Positions 59,101 through 64,000 of a stretch of DNA of 64,000 nt are shown here, piece after piece; position 1 is the first letter of the stretch, and each line of letters opens with the position of its first letter. Below the pieces are notes generated by a model. It saw only the letters and a list, made by a program, of their open reading frames with translations, was not told the DNA's origin and searched no databases. Location: positions 930,001 to 994,000 of the forward strand of contig NC_009046.1 in assembly GCF_000209165.1 (NCBI RefSeq), given 5' to 3'. The position numbers and the translations under genes were made by a program. The DNA is from Scheffersomyces stipitis CBS 6054 (lineage: Eukaryota; Ascomycota; Pichiomycetes; Serinales; Debaryomycetaceae).

Positions 59101-62100
59101 AGTGGTCTGACTGTTTGGAGTAGAAGGAACTTCAACAATGACAGTGTCAGTGCCTCCTTGCGTGTCGGTCAACGTAACAGTGGTAGTTTCAGTACCAGTC
59201 CAGGTCGAAGTGAGAGTAGTCTGTTCGTTAGATGGAACTTCAACAATGACAGTGTCAGTACCGCCAACTGTGTCGGAAATAGTAACTGTAGTCGTCTCGG
59301 TTCCTGTCCAGGTCGAAGTAAGAGTGGTCTGACTGTTTGGAGTAGAAGGAACTTCAACAATGACAGTGTCAGTGCCTCCTTGTGTGTCGGTTAACGTAAC
59401 AGTGGTAGTTTCAGTACCAGTCCAGGTCGAAGTGAGAGTAGTCTGTTCGTTAGATGGAACTTCAACAATGACAGTGTCAGTACCTCCAACTGTGTCGGAA
59501 ATAGTAACTGTAGTCGTCTCGGTTCCTGTCCAGGTCGAAGTAAGAGTGGTCTGACTGTTTGGAGTAGAAGGAACTTCAACAATGACAGTGTCAGTGCCTC
59601 CTTGCGTGTCGGTTAACGTAACAGTGGTAGTTTCAGTACCAGTCCAGGTCGAAGTGAGAGTAGTCTGTTCGTTAGATGGAACTTCAACAATGACAGTGTC
59701 AGTACCTCCAACTGTGTCGGAAATAGTAACTGTAGTTGTCTCGGTTCCTGTCCAGGTCGAAGTAAGAGTGGTCTGACTGTTTGGAGTAGAAGGAACTTCA
59801 ACAATGACAGTGTCAGTGCCTCCTTGTGTGTCGGTTAACGTAACAGTGGTAGTTTCAGTACCAGTCCAGGTCGAACTGAGAGTAGTCTGTTCGTTAGATG
59901 GAACTTCAACAATGACAGTGTCAGTACCGCCAACTGTGTCGGAAATAGTAACTGTAGTCGTCTCGGTTCCTGTCCAGGTCGAAGTAAGAGTGGTCTGACT
60001 GTTTGGAGTAGAAGGAACTTCAACAATGACAGTGTCAGTGCCTCCTTGTGTGTCGGTCAACGTAACAGTGGTAGTTTCAGTACCAGTCCAGGTCGAAGTG
60101 AGAGTAGTCTGTTCGTTAGATGGAACTTCAACAATTACGGTGTCAGTGCCTCCTTGTGTGTCGGTTAACGTAACAGTGGTTGTTTCGGTACCAGTCCAGG
60201 TCGAAGTGAGAGTAGTCTGTTCGTTAGATGGAACTTCAACAACAACAGTGTCAGTACCACCTTGGGTGTCTGTCAATGTTAAGGTTGTAGTATCTACTCC
60301 GGTCCAGGTAGAAGTAACTGTAGTGGTTGGATTTGGTGGGACAACGACGATAACTGTATCAGTTCCACCTACGGTATCAGTTACAGTAACAGTAGTAGTT
60401 ACAGTTCCGATCCATGTAGAAATAACAGTTGTCTCTACGTTTGAAGGGACTTCAACAATGACAGTGTCAGTACCTCCAACTGTGTCGGAAATAGTAACTG
60501 TGGTAGTTTCAGTACCAGTCCAGGTCGAAGTAAGAGTTGTCTGACTGTTTGGAGTAGAAGGAACTTCAACAATGACAGTGTCAGTGCCACCTAAGGTATC
60601 CGTTAATGTAACAGTAGTAGTTTCTGTTCCGGTCCAGGTGGATGTGAGAGTTGTTTGACTGTTTGCAGTGGTTGGAACTTCAATAATAACGGTATCGGTT
60701 CCTCCTGGCGTGTCGGTCACTGTTGTAGTAGTGATATCAGAACCAGTCCACGTACTAGTAAGAGTTGTTTGAATGTTTGCAGTGGATGGAACTTCGACTA
60801 TTACAGTGTCGGTACCACCAACTGTGTCCGAAATAGTAACAGTAGTAATTTCAGTACCAGTCCAAGTCGAAGTAACAGTAGTCTGGGCATTAGACGGAAC
60901 TTCAACAACAACAGTATCAGTACCACCTTGGGTGTCTGTCAATGTTAAGGTTGTAGTATCTACTCCGGTCCAGGTAGAAGTAACTGTAGTGGTTGGATTT
61001 GGTGGAACAACGATGACAACTGTATCAGTACCTCCTACGGTATCCGTAACAGTTACAGTAGTAGTTTCAGTGCCAATCCAAGTTGACACAACAGTTGTCT
61101 GAGGGTTGGAAGGAACTTCAACAATGACAGTGTCAGTACCTCCAACTGTGTCGGAAATAGTAACTGTAGTTGTCTCGGTTCCTGTCCAGGTCGAAGTAAG
61201 AGTGGTCTGACTGTTTGGAGTAGAAGGAACTTCAACAATGACAGTGTCAGTGCCTCCTTGTGTGTCGGTCAACGTAACAGTGGTAGTTTCAGTACCAGTC
61301 CAGGTCGAAGTGAGAGTAGTCTGTTCGTTAGATGGAACTTCAACAATGACAGTGTCAGTACCTCCAACTGTGTCGGAAATAGTAACTGTAGTTGTCTCGG
61401 TTCCTGTCCAGGTCGAAGTAAGAGTGGTCTGACTGTTTGGAGTAGAAGGAACTTCAACAATGACAGTGTCAGTGCCTCCTTGTGTGTCGGTTAACGTAAC
61501 AGTGGTAGTTTCAGTACCAGTCCAGGTCGAAGTGAGAGTAGTCTGTTCGTTAGATGGAACTTCAACAATGACAGTGTCAGTACCCCCAACTGTGTCGGAA
61601 ATAGTAACTGTGGTAGTTTCAGTACCAGTCCAGGTCGAAGTAAGAGTGGTCTGACTGTTTGGAGTAGAAGGAACAACAACAATTACTGTGTCCGTTCCGC
61701 CGACTGTGTCCGAAATAGTAACTGTGCTGGTGACAGTACCTGTCCATGTAGAAATAACAGTAGTCTCCTCGTTAGATGGAACTTCAACAATGACAGTGTC
61801 AGTACCGCCGACTGTGTCGGAAATAGTAACTGTGGTGGTTTCAGTTCCGGTCCAGGTCGAGGTGAGAGTGGTTTGTTCATTGGAAGGGACTTCAACTACA
61901 ACTGTGTCAGTGCCTCCTTGTGTATCGGTTAACGTGACAGTGGTAGTTTCGGTACCAGTCCAGGTCGAAGTGAGAGTGGTTTGTTCATTGGAAGGGACTT
62001 CAACTACAACTGTGTCAGTACCGCCGACTGTGTCGGAAATAGTAACTGTGGTAGTTTCAGTACCAGTCCAGGTCGAAGTAAGAGTGGTCTGACTGTTTGG

Positions 62101-64000
62101 AGTAGAAGGAACAACAACAATTACTGTGTCCGTTCCGCCGACTGTGTCTGAAATAGTAACTGTGCTGGTGACAGTACCAGTCCAGGTAGAAATAACAGTA
62201 GTCTCCTCGTTAGATGGAACTTCAACAATGACAGTGTCAGTACCGCCGACTGTGTCGGAAATAGTAACTGTGGTAGTTTCAGTACCAGTCCAGGTCGAAG
62301 TAAGAGTAGTCTGTTCGTTAGATGGAACTTCAACAATGACAGTATCAGTACCCCCAACTGTGTCGGAAATAGTAACTGTGGTAGTTTCAGTACCAGTCCA
62401 GGTCGAAGTAAGAGTGGTCTGACTGTTTGGAGTAGAAGGAACAACAACAATTACTGTGTCCGTTCCGCCGACTGTGTCCGAAATAGTAACTGTGCTGGTG
62501 ACAGTACCTGTCCATGTAGAAATAACAGTAGTCTCCTCGTTAGATGGAACTTCAACAATGACAGTGTCAGTACCGCCGACTGTGTCGGAAATAGTAACTG
62601 TGGTGGTTTCAGTTCCGGTCCAGGTCGAGGTGAGAGTGGTTTGTTCATTGGAAGGGACTTCAACTACAACTGTGTCAGTGCCTCCTTGTGTATCGGTTAA
62701 CGTGACAGTGGTAGTTTCGGTACCAGTCCAGGTCGAAGTGAGAGTGGTTTGTTCATTGGAAGGGACTTCAACTACAACTGTGTCAGTGCCTCCTTGTGTA
62801 TCGGTTAACGTGACAGTGGTAGTTTCGGTACCAGTCCAGGTCGAAGTGAGAGTAGTCTGTTCGTTAGATGGAACTTCAACAATCACGGTGTCAGTGCCTC
62901 CAACTGTGTCAGTAACAGTGACGGTGGTAGTTTGAGAACCTGTCCAAGTAGAAGTTACTGTAGTTGTTGGGTTTGAAGGACACAGTACAGTAATAGTTGA
63001 AGTAGATGTGAACCAAGAATAATTGGTATCTGTGGAAACAAGGATTTGATCGACTTCTGAACAAGTGAATCCAGCAGTATTCGTAGTTGCTACTGTGGTC
63101 GTAGTTACGGTCGGACTGGTTCCTGGTGCAGGGGGAAGCGTTTTACATTGCTTACAAATCGAAGGAACTGGGTTTGGAGGAGGTCCTGAGTAGGAAACTG
63201 CACCGAAGAGAACCGAAGCTAATCCAACATCGTCGTCAGTGACAATGGAGAAAAGAGATGGATTGTAGCCTTTACCAATGTTGAAGTTCATGGCCAACAC
63301 ACCTGCACCTTTAAGAGTCAAAATACCTGTGGTAGTACTATATGTGTAACCTGTGAGCAATGGAGGAATATTGACAAGTGGAATATCTAAACCAATCTTG
63401 TTTCCGTTACCGAACCCAGCCACAGTATAAGTTTTAGGGGCACTAATGGCGGTGGCTCTGATTGAGGAGGCAGAGTCTTCCAAATAGAAGACTTGATTTG
63501 TATCGATGTTCAATAGAGTATTAGAGAAGAAGATACTAGAGTCTTCGACTAAAGTAATACAACCAGTACCTGCGATATTTGTCGTCTGGGTATATAGTTC
63601 ATTGTAAAAACAAATTTGGCCATTGTTGTTAATCGTACTACCAATGGTACCCAAATTAACAGGACCAGTCGTTCTGGTATTTTGGTAGAAGACCAATAAA
63701 CCATTATTGTTCCAGACTGGAGTGGTAATCAGGATGCTGGGAATACCAACTGATCCATCGGCACCTAAGTACATTTCACCATTATTTGTAAACGAGATAC
63801 CGACAAGATTGTATGTTGGAGCGAGTAAAGATTGAATGGCATTAAAGGCGATAACACCATCATTTGTAAGAGAACCCAGCAAAAGGGTTACTTGTAAGGA
63901 AAGTAAAGGATTGAGACCTGTGATGTATAAACCAGAGCCTGTGCCCACGTCGACATTACCTGCAAAGGCTGTTACTACGTTATCAATGATGGACCAATAA
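53131..64000 (-). CDS. Giant HYR/IFF-type cell-wall adhesin, N-terminus beyond the window
   Basis: At least 3,622 residues; the reading frame is open to the right edge, so the signal peptide and first residues are missing. The visible start ([18 protein letters not shown]) belongs to the beta-helical Hyphal_reg_CWP domain of Candida HYR/IFF proteins, which runs to about 63,150 with its typical [21 protein letters not shown] and [10 protein letters not shown] ladders and the CKQC segment. Next come about 49 Thr-rich repeats of about 37 residues ([13 protein letters not shown]...[11 protein letters not shown]), two Ser-Thr-Glu blocks, a Cys pair in [12 protein letters not shown], ten 11-residue repeats and a Gly/Ser-rich segment. 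The hydrophobic C-terminus ([17 protein letters not shown]) fits a GPI signal. It is expected to be covalently linked to wall glucan and to act in adhesion or aggregation. Confidence 0.93.
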   Translation of the reverse strand, partial: YWSIIDNVVTAFAGNVDVGTGSGLYITGLNPLLSLQVTLLLGSLTNDGVIAFNAIQSLLAPTYNLVGISFTNNGEMYLGADGSVGIPSILITTPVWNNNGLLVFYQNTRTTGPVNLGTIGSTINNNGQICFYNELYTQTTNIAGTGCITLVEDSSIFFSNTLLNIDTNQVFYLEDSASSIRATAISAPKTYTVAGFGNGNKIGLDIPLVNIPPLLTGYTYSTTTGILTLKGAGVLAMNFNIGKGYNPSLFSIVTDDDVGLASVLFGAVSYSGPPPNPVPSICKQCKTLPPAPGTSPTVTTTTVATTNTAGFTCSEVDQILVSTDTNYSWFTSTSTITVLCPSNPTTTVTSTWTGSQTTTVTVTDTVGGTDTVIVEVPSNEQTTLTSTWTGTETTTVTLTDTQGGTDTVVVEVPSNEQTTLTSTWTGTETTTVTLTDTQGGTDTVVVEVPSNEQTTLTSTWTGTETTTVTISDTVGGTDTVIVEVPSNEETTVISTWTGTVTSTVTISDTVGGTDTVIVVVPSTPNSQTTLTSTWTGTETTTVTISDTVGGTDTVIVEVPSNEQTTLTSTWTGTETTTVTISDTVGGTDTVIVEVPSNEETTVISTWTGTVTSTVTISDTVGGTDTVIVVVPSTPNSQTTLTSTWTGTETTTVTISDTVGGTDTVVVEVPSNEQTTLTSTWTGTETTTVTLTDTQGGTDTVVVEVPSNEQTTLTSTWTGTETTTVTISDTVGGTDTVIVEVPSNEETTVISTWTGTVTSTVTISDTVGGTDTVIVVVPSTPNSQTTLTSTWTGTETTTVTISDTVGGTDTVIVEVPSNEQTTLTSTWTGTETTTVTLTDTQGGTDTVIVEVPSTPNSQTTLTSTWTGTETTTVTISDTVGGTDTVIVEVPSNEQTTLTSTWTGTETTTVTLTDTQGGTDTVIVEVPSTPNSQTTLTSTWTGTETTTVTISDTVGGTDTVIVEVPSNPQTTVVSTWIGTETTTVTVTDTVGGTDTVVIVVPPNPTTTVTSTWTGVDTTTLTLTDTQGGTDTVVVEVPSNAQTTVTSTWTGTEITTVTISDTVGGTDTVIVEVPSTANIQTTLTSTWTGSDITTTTVTDTPGGTDTVIIEVPTTANSQTTLTSTWTGTETTTVTLTDTLGGTDTVIVEVPSTPNSQTTLTSTWTGTETTTVTISDTVGGTDTVIVEVPSNVETTVISTWIGTVTTTVTVTDTVGGTDTVIVVVPPNPTTTVTSTWTGVDTTTLTLTDTQGGTDTVVVEVPSNEQTTLTSTWTGTETTTVTLTDTQGGTDTVIVEVPSNEQTTLTSTWTGTETTTVTLTDTQGGTDTVIVEVPSTPNSQTTLTSTWTGTETTTVTISDTVGGTDTVIVEVPSNEQTTLSSTWTGTETTTVTLTDTQGGTDTVIVEVPSTPNSQTTLTSTWTGTETTTVTISDTVGGTDTVIVEVPSNEQTTLTSTWTGTETTTVTLTDTQGGTDTVIVEVPSTPNSQTTLTSTWTGTETTTVTISDTVGGTDTVIVEVPSNEQTTLTSTWTGTETTTVTLTDTQGGTDTVIVEVPSTPNSQTTLTSTWTGTETTTVTISDTVGGTDTVIVEVPSNEQTTLTSTWTGTETTTVTLTDTQGGTDTVIVEVPSTPNSQTTLTSTWTGTETTTVTITDTRGGTDTVIVEVPSNEETTVVSTWIGTITTTVTVTDTVGGTDTVIIVVPPNPTTTVTSTWTGIDTTTLTLTDTQGGTDTVIVEVPSTPNSQTTLTSTWTGTETTTVTITDTQGGTDTVIVEVPSNEQTTLTSTWTGTDTTTITLTDTQGGTDTVIVEVPSNSDTTLTSTWTGTVTTTVTITDTVGGTDTVIVVVPSSDSTTAKVTTNEETTITTTWTGTETSSFTITDTEGGTDTVIIEVPSNAQTTVTSTWTGAETTTVTITDTQGGTDTVIVEVPSNEQTTLTSTWTGTETTTVTLTDTQGGTDTVIVEVPTNSQTTLTSTWTGTETTTVTITDTQGGTDTVIVEVPSNEETTVVSTWIGTITTTVTVTDTVGGTDTVIIVVPPNPTTTVTSTWTGIDTTTLTLTDTQGGTDTVIVEVPSTPNSQTTLTSTWTGTETTTVTITDTQGGTDTVIVEVPSNEETTVISTWTGTITTTVTITDTIGGTDTVIVVVPTEESSSESSTESSTESSTESSTEVSSTESSTESSTEVSSTESSTESSIESSTESSTEVSSTESSTESSTESSTESSTESSTESSTESSTEVSSTGSSTESSTESSTESSTEVSSTESSTESSTESSTEVSSTESSTESSIESSTEVSATESSTEVSSTESSTESSTESSTESSIESSTESSTEVSSTESSTESSIESSTESSTEVSSTESSTEVSSTESSTESSIESSTESSEVSSTESSTESSTESSTEVSSTDSSTESSTESSTESSTEVSSTESSTESSTESSTESSTESSELDNVTTVVSTWSGTVTVTVTVIDTVGGTDTVIIVLPSDESSTVSSTESSTESFTEVSSTESSSEVSSTESSTESSTEVSSTESSTESSTESSTEVSSTESSTESSAEVSSTESSTESSTESSTESSTESSTEVSSTESSTESSTESSTESSTESSTESTTESSTEVSSTESSTEVSSTEVSSTESSTEVSSTESSTESSTEVSSTEVSSTESSTEVSSTESSTEVSSTESSTDSSTESSTEVSSTESSTESSTESSTESSTESSTESSTEVSSTESSTEVSSTESSTESSTEPSTESSTESSTESSTEPSTESSTESSTESSTEVSSTESSTESSTESSTESSTESSTESSTESSTESSTESSTESSTESSTEVSSTESSTESSTESSTESSTEVSSSESSTESSTESSTEVSSTESSTESSTESSTESSTEVSSTESSTESSTESSTESSTEVSSTESSTESSTESSTEVSSTESSTESSTESSTESSTEVSSTESSTESSTESSTEVSSTEVSSTESSTESSSTESSSTESSATESSTEVSSTESSAVTSFSTSLEATSSVFSESSKESSTESSTESSTESSTESSTESSTESSTESSTEVSSTESSTESSTEVSSTGSSTESSTESSTESSTEVSSTESSTESSTEVSSTESSTESSTESSTESSTEVSSTESSTESSTESSTEVSSTESSTESSTESSTESSTEVSSTESSTESSTEYSTESSTESSTESSTEVSSTGSFTESSTEASTEVSSTVSSTEPSSVSSIESSTEVSSSEVSSTESFTESSTDSFVLPTSESSSVFSFSTSVDASPVHSTVESSSSESTFEPSGQSSSEVSSLESSTIISSISLSSSESGLSEYSTAGENSVSTGSSSFSGYWNTTSASTPVDSQTVTYTSVDTTVLTVCYRGSCVEITVSSTNPETKDNTGTTSSAELDTVTTTSSTGLDTAVTTSSNELDTAVTTSSTGLDTAVTTSSTGLDTAVTTSSTGLDTAVTTSSTGLDTAVTTSSNELDTAVTTSSNELDTAVTTSSNEFDTTVTASTTDVGEGSEPAPGTTISETTWASSTASLPSSPVGTDSSSENPVPDNSGSDNSGSGQESGSGSNSSSSPAPIPESGTEPGSSNISSGESSTPSSGVGSTSPSGEPSIISPLEGSAGRVVGRKSTISVLIVSVITLLMI
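53550..53868 (-). repeat. Ten 33-base repeats near the adhesin C-terminus
   Basis: Units of 11 residues ([11 protein letters not shown] or ...SNE), ten in a row with few changes; four consecutive copies are identical at protein level. They lie between the Cys-pair segment and the Gly/Ser-rich region before the GPI signal. Confidence 0.9.
54290..56571 (-). repeat. Ser-Thr-Glu repeat block 2 of the adhesin
   Basis: About 2.3 kb of [13 protein letters not shown] repeats, interrupted once near 55,000 by a unique stretch ([17 protein letters not shown]). All codon steps are TCx-ACx-GAx, so other frames on both strands are also free of stops. Confidence 0.9.
56572..56675 (-). repeat. Single displaced ALS-like repeat unit between the two Ser-Thr-Glu blocks
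   Basis: [17 protein letters not shown] followed by [14 protein letters not shown] is one full but diverged unit of the main array, isolated from it by about 0.9 kb of Ser-Thr-Glu sequence. Confidence 0.9.
56680..57564 (-). repeat. Ser-Thr-Glu repeat block 1 of the adhesin
   Basis: About 0.9 kb encoding [13 protein letters not shown] repeats, based on 9- and 12-base DNA periods (TCTACTGAG-like triplets). It follows directly on the last unit of the ALS-like array. The segment would be heavily O-mannosylated and extended. Confidence 0.9.
57565..62967 (-). repeat. Tandem array of about 49 ALS-like 36-39-residue repeats in the adhesin
   Basis: Counting the GGTDTV core in the translation gives 49 consecutive units over 5,403 bases, averaging 110 bases each. 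Every unit follows TT(L/V)TSTWTG-x2-TTTVT-x2[14 protein letters not shown] plus a 2-5-residue spacer (SNEQ, STPNSQ, PNP and others). The W(T/S)G and GGTDTVI cores resemble the ALS tandem repeat rather than classical HYR repeats. Spacer types are not random: SNEQ and STPNSQ units alternate over long stretches. Confidence 0.92.
59030..60250 (-). repeat. Higher-order 222-base repeat (two ALS-like units) within the array
   Basis: Two units, 38 and 36 residues, form a 74-residue or 222-base cassette. Near-identical copies start at 59138, 59360, 59582, 59804 and 60026. The same period reappears at 61238 and 61460. Differences between copies are a few single bases, mostly silent. Confidence 0.88.

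Noticed and set aside
54243..62967. Repeat arrays as CRISPR or satellite DNA
   Set aside because: The repeats are in frame, code for a continuous protein and lack unique spacers; the organism is a eukaryote.
53131..64000. Adhesin as a true ALS family member
   Set aside because: Only the repeats resemble ALS; the N-terminal domain has the HYR/IFF beta-helix pattern, not the ALS immunoglobulin-like domains.

Overview
The window is nuclear DNA of a budding yeast of the CTG clade (Serinales, Candida/Scheffersomyces/Debaryomyces type). Genes are dense and almost intronless, and intergenic DNA is AT-rich. Nearly every protein has an obvious Saccharomyces counterpart. CTG codons fall where related families have serine (GTB1 at 38691, TRM13 at 42328, SFT1), which points to CTG being read as serine. 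The HYR/IFF-type adhesin at the right edge fits the same group. The species cannot be fixed by eye; a Scheffersomyces/Spathaspora-like yeast is my guess.

Layout. 1-9,037: the end of an unidentified Gln/Pro-rich gene, the SNARE SFT1, actin-capping CAP1, the HECT ubiquitin ligase UFD4 and a Dal5-type MFS transporter. 10,699-22,484: splicing factor PRP40; the Arp2/3 subunit ARC19, with an intron directly after its ATG; the nitrogen regulator DAL81; an unknown Lys-rich gene that overlaps the palmitoyltransferase gene SWF1 tail to tail; and an unknown Asn/Ser-rich gene. 22,623-33,762: MIM2-like gene, TRM1, a 60-residue GPI mini-protein inside a gene-poor stretch of about 3.6 kb, the mitochondrial resolvase CCE1, a HAL3/CAB3-family flavoprotein and SEC11. 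34,784-43,758: a close tRNA-Asn/tRNA-Thr pair, OAR1, an unknown 633-residue gene, glucosidase II beta (GTB1), BUD22 and TRM13 back to back, and TMA19. 44,280-51,504: dipeptidyl aminopeptidase DAP2 and the osmosensor kinase SLN1.

53,131-64,000 (minus strand, running off the window) is the standout: a cell-wall adhesin of at least 3,622 residues. It has a HYR/IFF-type N-terminal domain, about 49 tandem Thr-rich repeats of about 37 residues that resemble ALS repeats, two long Ser-Thr-Glu blocks separated by one displaced repeat, a Cys-pair segment, ten 11-residue repeats and a C-terminal GPI-type tail. Long blocks identical even at silent sites show recent internal duplication or gene conversion.

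Most genes are unrelated housekeeping functions. Loose themes are RNA modification and ribosome biogenesis (TRM1, TRM13, BUD22, TMA19), secretory-pathway protein maturation (SEC11, GTB1, SWF1, DAP2, SFT1) and actin (CAP1, ARC19). A recurring TCACGTGA/ATCACATG motif of Cbf1 type occurs in several promoters. No transposon, virus-derived gene or CRISPR array was seen.
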